A stretch of DNA of 64,000 bases, taken from contig NZ_CP035107.1 of NCBI RefSeq assembly GCF_004088395.1, positions 1-64,000 of the forward strand, written 5' to 3'. The translations under genes and the position numbers were made by a program. Below, piece after piece: positions 45,933 through 53,740 of this stretch. How positions within the stretch are numbered: position 1 is the stretch's first letter; each line of letters begins with the position of its first letter. The DNA comes from Ornithobacterium rhinotracheale. GTDB taxonomy: Bacteria > Bacteroidota > Bacteroidia > Flavobacteriales > Weeksellaceae. The notes under the pieces were generated by a model. It saw only the letters and a program-made list of their open reading frames with translations. It did no database searches and was not told where the DNA came from.

Positions 45933-46916
45933 CTAATTGGTTAGTTTTCAGAGATTCATATTTTAATGATGGTTTTTTAGGAAGAAAGTGATAGGCAATA
46001 ATCCCTGCCACTAAGTTGGTCATAAAATTTCCTATTGAACGATGCCTGGAGTGCTCAATTTGGCAAATGTTTTTTAGCTCGTCATTCACTGTCTCTATGA
46101 TGGAGCGCTTTCTAAGCAAAATTTTGTCAGACATAGTCATAAGAGAGTTTTTCATGTTGTTTCGGATGTTGGTAATCAGTTGAATACCATCCACAAAGAG
46201 TAATTGATTCAACTTTTCAGAGATGTAACCTTTGTCCCCAAACAGTTTACCAAAAATTTGCTTCAAAAAGCCTTCATTTTTCAGTGGTTCTCTATCGTCT
46301 ACATTCGCCTGCGTTACGCAAAAACTCAATATCTCGCCTTTATCATTAATGACCAAATGGAGTTTAAATCCATGAAACCAACCCATAGTAGATTTCCCCG
46401 TTGTAGCTAGGTCTTTGAATACTTTGTTGCGTTTAATTCTTTTGTTTCCACATACTCTTATTGGCGTACTATCCACAAAAGAAATCCCTGTACAACTTCC
46501 TAAAGCACAGGTTTTTGCAAACATGGTAAGAGCCATGATATTGGATTGCATAAGTTCTGTGAATCGGTTATAAGAGACCGTTTGAGGAAATTCCTGTTGC
46601 ATATGCTTTTGAACATAGTAAATGTAAAAATGCTTAAAAGTTCTAAAGCCACTTAGATGAAAAAGAATCATTATGGTGATTACTTCAGCGTTACTCATTT
46701 TGGGTTTCTTTTTGGGAGGCTTTCCGAGAAGAAAAGGTTGAGTGAATTTTTCAAAATCATTACAAAAGTCATCAACAATACAAAAAATATCCGTAATTTT
46801 GTGGTAATTAATCATGAGAAATAGTTGTTAAATAATTGAATTTTAAAAACTTAAAAATACAACTATTTCTCTTTTTATACAACTTATTTCCCTTAAAATA
46901 TTAATCGAACTCAGGT
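45907..46916 (-). mobile_element. IS982-family element, complete copy 2 (no target duplication)
   Basis: 1010 bp with the same ends as copy 1, except ACCTGAATTCG at the left. The left flank (TTGTAA, end of kdgK) and right flank (TATTAG) share no direct repeat. This suggests an adjacent deletion or recombination between two copies, fitting the missing DNA between kdgK and gatC. Confidence 0.88.
45919..46815 (-). CDS. IS982-family transposase
   Basis: 298 aa, intact, DDE residues as in the copy at 39083. Differs from it mainly at LLGKPP near residue 30. Its plus-strand overlaps are shadows. Confidence 0.92.
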   Translation of the reverse strand: MINYHKITDIFCIVDDFCNDFEKFTQPFLLGKPPKKKPKMSNAEVITIMILFHLSGFRTFKHFYIYYVQKHMQQEFPQTVSYNRFTELMQSNIMALTMFAKTCALGSCTGISFVDSTPIRVCGNKRIKRNKVFKDLATTGKSTMGWFHGFKLHLVINDKGEILSFCVTQANVDDREPLKNEGFLKQIFGKLFGDKGYISEKLNQLLFVDGIQLITNIRNNMKNSLMTMSDKILLRKRSIIETVNDELKNICQIEHSRHRSIGNFMTNLVAGIIAYHFLPKKPSLKYESLKTNQLAMFY

Positions 46917-47044
46917 TATTAGTTTATTCAAAATAAAATTGTAACTTGCCTCTAGGTTGCTCATAATTGTATTTGATTGGTAACCAATGCAATTTACTTT
47001 TCTTTAGGCTCATGGGCAACCTTTTTTATAATGCACTACGGGTT
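46917..47044. mobile_element. Truncated second copy of the sdpA-type MITE
   Basis: Right-hand ~128 bp of the element found in sdpA (11195-11316 there), roughly three-quarters identical by eye, ending in the same ATAATGCACTACGGGTT. The left end is removed by the IS982 copy. Read on the minus strand it still contains KPVVHYKKGC, the residues the element adds to the broken SdpA. Confidence 0.65.
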
Positions 47045-48022
47045 TATTGGGGATTCTTCGCTGCAATAATCTGCTACATCATTACACTTGTAATGGCAGA
47101 TTTAACGGCTGATAAATTCCAAAACTACTACGAAGGCATGGAAGGAATCTCGATTCCGCAACCTTTCTGTCAAGGAATGGTGCCATTTGCCGTAGTCATC
47201 AACAAAGCATTGGATTTAATTCCTGGTTTCGAAAAATTAAACATCGATGCCGAGGGAATGAAGAAAAAATTCGGATTGCTTGGTCAGCCATTATTCTTAG
47301 GAATCATCATCGGATGTGGTATCGGTATTTTAGCAAGAGAAGATGTAAAAGGATTTTTAGGTTTAGGTATTAAAATGGGAGCCGTAATGGAATTAATCCC
47401 AAGAATTACTCGCCTATTTATCGAAGGGCTTCACCCAATTTCTGAAGCGACTAAAAAACTTATCGATAAGAAATTCCAAGGAAAAATCGATTTAAACATT
47501 GGTATGACACCTGCCCTAGTAATTGAGCACCCTGCAACATTGGTAGTTTCGTTGTTATTGATTCCAGTAACATTGATTCTTTCTGTTTATTTGCCAGGAA
47601 ATGAGTTTTTACCATTGGCATCATTGGCGGGAATGTTCTACTTGTTCCCACTGGTATTGCCTATTACCAATGGTAATGTGGTAAAATCATTTATCGTAGG
47701 GCTTGTGGTGCTTATCATCGGTTTATATTTTGTGACCGATTTGGCTCCATCATTCACGCTTGCAGCGAAAGATGTGTATGAGAAAACAGGAGACAAAGCC
47801 GTTGCAATCCCTCCAGGATTTGAGGGCGGTGCGCTAGACTTTGCTTCAAGTATCTTTACTTGGGTAATTTTCAAAGCTATTTCTTGGTTTAAATATATCG
47901 GAATAGCTGTTTTATCAATCTTTACACTAGGAATGTTGTGGTACAACCGCAGAACAATCCTTCGCGAACACAGAGAAAGAAATTCTATGGCAGTAGAGGC
48001 GGATAATACGCCTAAAAAATAA
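47045..48022 (+). pseudogene. gatC: PTS EIIC, galactitol (Gat) family, N-terminus missing
   Basis: About 325 residues of an EIIC-Gat permease: GFFAAIICYIITLVMADL, GISIPQPFCQGM, KKFGLLGQPLFLGIIIG, IKMGAVMELIPRITRLFIEG and NIGMTPALVIEHPATLVV all follow the GatC order. The first ~120-130 residues, including several helices, are absent. The ATG at 46967 lies in the mobile-element relic, so a stable permease is unlikely. GatA and GatB partners are not in the window. Its substrate here may have been a uronate or polyol, given kdgK and kduI around it. Confidence 0.75.
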
Positions 48023-48031
48023 TCAAAGATA

Positions 48032-48057
48032 AAGAGGAGGTTCTGGCTCCTCTTTTT
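48032..48057 (+). terminator. Terminator after gatC
   Basis: AAGAGGAG...CTCCTCTT hairpin with a 7-8 nt loop followed by TTT, right after the gatC stop. Confidence 0.65.
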
Positions 48058-48235
48058 ATCTTGAATAAATTCTTTTTTAGATTGTTTCTAAAAACATTAG
48101 GTTACGACTTCTTTTTTTCAGAACTTCAACCCATTAATTTATATTTCAAATAAATAAGAGATATTTGGCATAAGTTTCACTGCCGAGAAATCTCAAAAAT
48201 TAACAAAGCGTATTAATAAAAATTTTTATTTAATT

Positions 48236-48877
48236 ATGGAAAATCTAATTTCTAAATTCATCGGGACAGTTAAGCATTGGTACATTCCCTTCATTATCGG
48301 CATTTTATTTATCGGCGTAGGGATTTATACATTTTATGTTCCAGTAGAGGCCTACTTGGTATTATCGATTATCTTTAGTGTTTCATTTTTTATCTCAGGG
48401 ATTTTCGATGCGGTGTTTGCCTGACAAAACCAAAAAACTTTGCCTAACTGGGGGTGGATTTTTGTTTTTGGTATTTTTACATGGATAATCGGGATGTATC
48501 TATGGATTTACCCCAAAATCTCTATGGAAGTTTTACCATACTATGTGGGATTTGTTTTAATGTTCCGCTCGTTCCAGTTATTGGGCTTTGCCCTAGACAT
48601 TAAAGCCTATGCACCCAATAAGTGGCTTGGTCTTTTTATTTGGAGTATCGTCGGGATATTTATCTCATTCCTACTTTTAGCCAATCCAATTATAGCAGGA
48701 CTTTCGCTTGTGGCACTCACAGGCATATCCTTCATCATTTTAGGATTTGCATCTTGCAGTTTAGCTTTTAATTTAAAAAGCTTAAAAAATAATTTGGATG
48801 AAAAAATCTCTCCAGAAATGAGAGAAAAAATACAGAGCTTGGAAAATGAATTTCAAGAAATTGTAAGAAAAAAATAA
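48236..48877 (+). pseudogene. HdeD-family (DUF308) membrane protein with an in-frame stop
   Basis: One frame from 48236 to 48877, broken by TGA at 48422-48424 after FDAVFA and continuing as QNQKTLPNWGWIF with no ATG. Together about 213 residues with six helices in HdeD-like repeats (IGILFIGVGIYTFYVPVEAY; GIFTWIIGMYLWIYP). TGA could derive from TGG by one substitution. No indel is needed, unlike porX or sdpB. Function of the family: acid-stress related in E. coli, otherwise unclear. Confidence 0.7.
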
Positions 48878-48908
48878 TTTTTAAACTATTTTAAAATCAT
48901 ATTCATGA

Positions 48909-49049
48909 AGAAAGCATGCTGTAATCGTGCCAGAATGGTCTATCCATGCAGGAGCAGGAACTACCAACTACGACTTTATTTGGGGTATGGCGGGCGAAAA
49001 CTTAGACTATACTGATATGGATAAAGTCTACCCTTACGACTTGAAATAA
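48909..49049 (+). pseudogene. kduI: 5-keto-4-deoxyuronate isomerase, C-terminal fragment
   Basis: Encodes [20 protein letters not shown] then [23 protein letters not shown]-stop, matching the end of KduI (WSIHxGxGTxNYxFIWGMxGEN). Only ~45 of ~280 residues remain and no start is present. It shows that this locus once held unsaturated-uronate catabolism with kdgK. Confidence 0.8.
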
Positions 49050-49111
49050 TTATAGTTTTCAATTTGAAACTTATCCAAAAAACAAGGATACTAAATCTTA
49101 GAATTTTGAAC

Positions 49112-49146
49112 AAAAAAAGGGGGGCTATTATAACCTCCCTTTTTTA
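49112..49146 (+). terminator. Terminator after the kduI fragment
   Basis: AAAAAAGGGGGG...CCTCCCTTTTTT hairpin with a T tract, 60 bp past the kduI stop; a surviving relic of the intact gene. Confidence 0.65.
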
Positions 49147-49192
49147 ATACATTTAAAAACTATATATTTGCCAATATTAAAAAAAAAATGAA

Positions 49193-49621
49193 ATGAACTC
49201 ACTTTATCCCATTTTGAAAACTTTCCACAGCTACTGGGCATTTGCGGTTGTACTAGGAAGTTTAAGTTTACTTATCACAAGTATTCTATTTTTTTTGAAC
49301 AAAAAACCAATTAGTTTAGGTTTGAAAAAAATCTCATTGTACACGCTTATTTCCTTCCACATTCAGTTTTTGGTAGGAATTGCATTATACATACTTTCTC
49401 CTATCGTGCAAGGTGCTTGGGTAAACGGCGTTGCAATGCAATCACCAAACAGACTTTATACGATAGAACATCCTTTTATGATGTTCACTGCCGTAATTTT
49501 AATCACAATTGCCAATGCTAAGCTCAAAAAGTCGCCAATGATAAAGGGGACTACACTTGCCTTTATTGCACTTGCCTGTATCTGTTTCTATATGATTCCA
49601 TGGACAGCTTGGCTAGGGTAA
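49193..49621 (+). CDS. Four-helix membrane protein, conserved hypothetical
   Basis: 142 aa with four hydrophobic helices and three well-placed histidines (KTFHSYWAF, ISFHIQFLVG, TIEHPFMM), a pattern that could bind heme or metal, but that is inference. Similar Bacteroidota proteins are sometimes mislabelled as ribosomal protein L27. TATATTTG at 49163-49170 fits a -7 element; start ATG at 49193. Confidence 0.65.
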   Translation: MNSLYPILKTFHSYWAFAVVLGSLSLLITSILFFLNKKPISLGLKKISLYTLISFHIQFLVGIALYILSPIVQGAWVNGVAMQSPNRLYTIEHPFMMFTAVILITIANAKLKKSPMIKGTTLAFIALACICFYMIPWTAWLG

Positions 49622-49686
49622 TATTTGTTAAATAAACACCAGAGCGGTTAAATGGCATTGAGTTTGTTTACTATTTAACAACTAAA

Positions 49687-50181
49687 TTGATAATGATGAA
49701 AAAATTAAAAGGAATGCGCGTGATATTATTAGCCTTGGTAGCTGTATTAATTTCGGCATTTACCACACTAAATGATTTTCACACCTCAACTACGAAGGTA
49801 GAGTTTAATCCAGGAAGCACTTCTATGACTTTTAGCTCTAAATTTGTAACAGAGGATTTAATTAAAGCCATTGGCGTAGGAATTGAAAACGAAGCTATAT
49901 TCAACACCGCAGTAGAAAGATACTTAAGAAGCAATTTCATTGTAAAAATCAACGAAAATAGAGTAAATTATAATTACGCACAAGCACAAACTTCGCCTAA
50001 GGCTACAAGACTTTATTTCGAAGTACCAAATGTTTCAAATGTTTCGACTATCGAAATACGAAATGCAATGCTTGTAAACGAATTTGCAGATCAGCAGAAC
50101 TTTATAAACTTTAATGTAAACAATAAGCGTGAATCTATTGTTACTAAAAAAGGAAGCGAATCTGGAAAAGTTAAATTTTAG
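49687..50181 (+). CDS. DUF6702-like secreted protein
   Basis: 164 aa: a short basic start and helix (VILLALVAVLISAFTTL), then DFHTSTTKVEFNPGSTSMTF and LIKAIGVGIENEAIFNTAVE, strands and helices of the DUF6702 kind seen in Flavobacteriia. Probably periplasmic or surface associated. Function unknown; a terminator follows. Confidence 0.65.
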   Translation: MIMMKKLKGMRVILLALVAVLISAFTTLNDFHTSTTKVEFNPGSTSMTFSSKFVTEDLIKAIGVGIENEAIFNTAVERYLRSNFIVKINENRVNYNYAQAQTSPKATRLYFEVPNVSNVSTIEIRNAMLVNEFADQQNFINFNVNNKRESIVTKKGSESGKVKF

Positions 50182-50208
50182 AAATTAAATATTGCTAATC
50201 AGAAAAAG

Positions 50209-50238
50209 TAAAAGCCTCACAACTCTGTGAGGCTTTTA
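50209..50238. terminator. Terminator after the DUF6702 gene
   Basis: TAAAAGCCTCACA-ACTC-TGTGAGGCTTTTA, a perfect 13-bp stem. Confidence 0.75.
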
Positions 50239-50270
50239 TTATTGTCTTGTGTTTCAAAAATTATCTTACA

Positions 50271-50832
50271 ACCTGAGTTCGATTAATATTTTAAGGGAAA
50301 TAAGTTGTATAAAAAGAGAAATAGTTGTATTTTTAAGTTTTTAAAATTCAATTATTTAACAACTATTTCTCATGATTAATTACCACAAAATTACGGATAT
50401 TTTTTGTATTGTTGATGACTTTTGTAATGATTTTGAAAAATTCACTCAACCTTTTCTTCTCGGAAAGCCTCTCAAAAAGAAACCTAAAATCAGTAACGCT
50501 GAAACAACTTTTACAACATTCAAAAAAACTGTATTTCAGCGGATTGCACTACATTTCTTTTATAAATATTACTCCGAAAAAACATGAAAAACTCTCTTAT
50601 GACTATGTCTGACAAGATTTTGCTTAGAAAGTGCTCCATCATAGAGACAGTGAATGACGAGCTAAAAAACATTTGCCAAATTGAGCACTCCAGGCATCGT
50701 TCAATAGGAAATTTTATGACCAACTTAGTGGCAGGAATTATTGCCTATCACTTTCTTCCTAAAAAGCCATCATTAAAATATGAAACTCTGAAAACTAACC
50801 AATTAGCAATGTTTTATTAATCGAATTCAGGT
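50271..50832 (+). mobile_element. Internally deleted IS982 copy (562 bp)
   Basis: Both ends are intact (ACCTGAGTTCG... and ...CGAATTCAGGT), with transposase start (50372) and end (to 50820) present. The middle ~500 bp, including the first two catalytic Asp residues, is replaced by ~75 bp of unrelated AT-rich DNA (50505-50580). Non-autonomous; could be moved in trans by the full copies. No clear target duplication. Confidence 0.85.
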
Positions 50833-50841
50833 TTTGAAATA

Positions 50842-50880
50842 AAAAAATCGTCTTTCAAAATTAATTGAAAAACGATTTTT
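50842..50880 (-). terminator. Terminator downstream of hemB
   Basis: AAAAATCGT...ACGATTTTT with an imperfect inner stem (TTTCAA/TTGAAA), read from the minus strand shortly after the hemB stop. Confidence 0.55.
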
Positions 50881-50908
50881 AAGTGATGTTTAAAAATGCC
50901 TTAAATTC

Positions 50909-51889
50909 CTATTTTCTATTCAAAATAGTAGCCACTTCTTTGGCATAATAGGTGTTGATTAAATCTGCACCTGCGCGTTTAAAGGCGTACATAGATTCCA
51001 TTAGGCATTTTTCAAAATCGAGCCAGCCTTTTTCGGCGGCGGCTTTCAGCATGGCATACTCACCACTTACTTGGTACACGGCAATTGGCATTTTGGTATA
51101 TTCTTTCATGCGATAAAGCACATCAAGATAAGGCATACCTGGTTTTACCATTAAAATATCGGCACCTTCAATCATATCGTTGTCGGCTTCGCGATAGGCT
51201 TCTTGCACATTGGCATAATCCATTTGGTAGGTTTTTTTGTCGCCAAAGCCAGGAGCGGAGTCCAGTGCATCGCGGAACGGACCGTAAAAGGAGCTGGCGT
51301 ATTTTGCCGTGTAGCTCATAATGCCTACATGGTGGAATCCGTTTTGTTCTAAAATTTCACGAATGGCTAAAACGCGACCATCCATCATGTCGGACGGGGC
51401 AATGAAATCTGCGCCTGCTTCGGCGTGAGAGAGTGCCATTTGTGCTAGGATTTCCACGGTTTCATCGTTTAGGATTTCGCCATTTTCCACGATGCCATCG
51501 TGCCCGTAGGATGAGACGGGGTCTAGCGCTACATCGGTAAAGACGAGCATTTCTTTTTGTGCTTTTTTGATGGTTTTAATGGCGCGTTGCATTAAGCCAT
51601 TGGGGTTTAGTGCCTCGGTGCCGGCATTGTCTTTTAGCTCGTCTGGTACTTTGCAGTAGATGTTTACGGCTTGGATTCCGAGATTCCAGATTTCTGGAAT
51701 TTCTTTTTCTAAGAGGTCTAGTGTGATTCTAAACACGCCTGGCATACTTGGGATTTCTTCTTTTAGGTTTTCGCCCTCCATAATAAAGAGTGGGAGCATT
51801 AAATCATGGGTGCTAAGGCTTGTTTCTCTTACGATATTTCTAATCGCTTCGTTGCTACGAGTTCTTCTATTTCTTTGATACGGGTACAT
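50909..51889 (-). CDS. hemB: Porphobilinogen synthase (ALA dehydratase)
   Basis: 326 aa, heme pathway. Both Schiff-base lysines are visible: SYTAKYASSFYGPFRDAL (~198) and MVKPGMPYLDV (~250). N-terminal RRTRSNEAIRNIVRETSL and VALDPVSSYGHDGIV are typical; the Asp-rich region suits Mg-type enzymes. Confidence 0.95.
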   Translation of the reverse strand: MYPYQRNRRTRSNEAIRNIVRETSLSTHDLMLPLFIMEGENLKEEIPSMPGVFRITLDLLEKEIPEIWNLGIQAVNIYCKVPDELKDNAGTEALNPNGLMQRAIKTIKKAQKEMLVFTDVALDPVSSYGHDGIVENGEILNDETVEILAQMALSHAEAGADFIAPSDMMDGRVLAIREILEQNGFHHVGIMSYTAKYASSFYGPFRDALDSAPGFGDKKTYQMDYANVQEAYREADNDMIEGADILMVKPGMPYLDVLYRMKEYTKMPIAVYQVSGEYAMLKAAAEKGWLDFEKCLMESMYAFKRAGADLINTYYAKEVATILNRK

Positions 51890-51912
51890 AGTTTCTATCT
51901 TTTTTAATTTAA

Positions 51913-53724
51913 TTAAAATTTGTATTGAATGCCTGCGGTGGCGGTGGTTCCCTGTACGGGGTACTTGCTGAATCGCTCGTAATGATTGTTCAGCAGATTG
52001 TTAGCTTGTGCAAAGATTACCCACTGCGGGGTGAGTATAAAGTTGGCACTACAATTTAAGTCAAGATACGGTTTAGGCTCATAGCTAGTTTGTACGAGCG
52101 CCGAGCTTTGGGCGTTTTGGTAAAAGGTATTAGGCAGCGCTTGGCTAGGGTCTTCCACGCCGAGGGCTTTTCCGTTTCGTTTTCCCACGAAAAGCACATC
52201 AGCCCCGAGCAATAGCCTTTGCCCAAAGAAGGCATAATTTGCGTTAATAGCTCCGCTGAGGCTTGGCTTTTCAAAGGCTTTTTCTAAATGCTCCATTTTG
52301 TAGGACTGCACGAGCAGATTAGCGCCCAGCGATAGCTTATCGATGCCTATGAATTGTAGCGTTCCGCTGAGGTAGGTGCGCTTGGCATCATTATAAAATG
52401 GGCTAAACGAATTGTAGTGATTATACCCAAAAGTGGTAGGCGCCGAGGTGCTAAACTGTGCATATTTTACAAAGAATGGCTCATTTTCCAAATCTTGGAA
52501 TCCTACTTTGGCATTATACTTAAAGTTTTCTCCAATATCGCCTGCAATACCGCCATAAAACTCAAATTTATTCACCGTGGGCAGCAGCCCAAATGAAGGC
52601 GCTAAGTATGGATTTTCCGTGTAGAGGCTTTGGTAGGAATTGATTTTCACTCCGCCTGTGAGCCCTCCGTAGAGGACAAATTCTTTGGCAGGGATAAGTT
52701 TTAATTCCACCGCTGGGAAGATTCGGAATTTGCTATTTTTTTGCTCCGATTCCGTAACATACTGCAAGTTGGCACCTGCCGAGAGGTTTAAAATCTCGTT
52801 TTTAATTTCAATTTGTGGTGCTATTCCAAGGTTTAAGTGATTGGTTTTTGGCAAGCTGTGTGCATAGGTGTCTTCGGTGTGGGTAAAGGTATAGTTTAGG
52901 TTAGCATCAGCCTTTGCGCCTAAAATCAGACCACCCAAAAAGTCAGCTTCATATAAGTCTCCTGTGTTTAAGGCTGTTTTAGCTTTAAGCCCAAGCTCAT
53001 TGCTTCCCCAGTTGTTATTCAGGTAGTAGGCATCAGCTTTTGCGCTTTTAAAAAAGGATTGATTAAATTTTTGATACTCTGCTTGGGTATATATATTGGT
53101 GAATTTTTGCGGAGCGTTCAGCTTTTCAGTCAGTGTGGCAAGTGCCTCTTGGGGTATGCCATAGAGGTTTAATTTATCGATGCCTGCGCCTGCTTTTAGC
53201 GAAAATTTGGCGTCCTGCAAATTATAATTAAAGAATGCTTCTGCATTGATTTTAGACTGATTGGTATTTACCCATTCTTTTAGTGCATCATCATTTAAAT
53301 CAGTACCGAGGTATGAGGCATTTAGCCCCACGGATTTATCTTCGTCCACGGGAATGCTCACAAAGGCATTGAGGTGTAGGGTGGAGTTGTTGCCATAGCC
53401 CGCGCGGATATAGTTGCGAAGAGGTGGCGTTTGGTTAATCGGTAATTTCTCCGCCGAGAGGGGCGTTGTCTCAAACTCCGAGGCTGCCTCAATGTCTTTG
53501 GTTTGGTAATTAATTACGCTATGTTTTTTAGTCTTAGGTGCAGAAACTTTCGGTGTTTGTTTGATTTTCTCTGCCGCGTTCACATTAGGCTCGTATTTTC
53601 GGTTTACGGTAACCTCGCCCTGTTTTATTTGGTATTCTCCGCTCACATTCACTTCGCCCTGCTTGATTTGCGCAAGGCTTAAAATGGAAAGACTGAGTAC
53701 GGAAAGGCTTACTATTTTTTTCAT
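51913..53724 (-). CDS. Large outer-membrane beta-barrel protein without plug
   Basis: 603 aa: signal peptide (IVSLSVLSLSILSLAQ), then two tandem copies of IKQGEV(N/T)V followed by an Ala/Lys/Pro-rich linker, then ~500 residues of alternating amphipathic strands ending in the OM-insertion motif ATAGIQYKF with terminal Phe. It resembles the barrel part of TonB-dependent receptors (WVIFAQANNLLNNHYERFSK) but lacks the ~120-residue plug and a TonB box. It is co-transcribed with the TPR gene upstream (16 bp gap), a pairing common in Bacteroidota. Confidence 0.75.
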   Translation of the reverse strand: MKKIVSLSVLSLSILSLAQIKQGEVNVSGEYQIKQGEVTVNRKYEPNVNAAEKIKQTPKVSAPKTKKHSVINYQTKDIEAASEFETTPLSAEKLPINQTPPLRNYIRAGYGNNSTLHLNAFVSIPVDEDKSVGLNASYLGTDLNDDALKEWVNTNQSKINAEAFFNYNLQDAKFSLKAGAGIDKLNLYGIPQEALATLTEKLNAPQKFTNIYTQAEYQKFNQSFFKSAKADAYYLNNNWGSNELGLKAKTALNTGDLYEADFLGGLILGAKADANLNYTFTHTEDTYAHSLPKTNHLNLGIAPQIEIKNEILNLSAGANLQYVTESEQKNSKFRIFPAVELKLIPAKEFVLYGGLTGGVKINSYQSLYTENPYLAPSFGLLPTVNKFEFYGGIAGDIGENFKYNAKVGFQDLENEPFFVKYAQFSTSAPTTFGYNHYNSFSPFYNDAKRTYLSGTLQFIGIDKLSLGANLLVQSYKMEHLEKAFEKPSLSGAINANYAFFGQRLLLGADVLFVGKRNGKALGVEDPSQALPNTFYQNAQSSALVQTSYEPKPYLDLNCSANFILTPQWVIFAQANNLLNNHYERFSKYPVQGTTATAGIQYKF

Positions 53725-53740
53725 AAATGAATCTGCTTAA

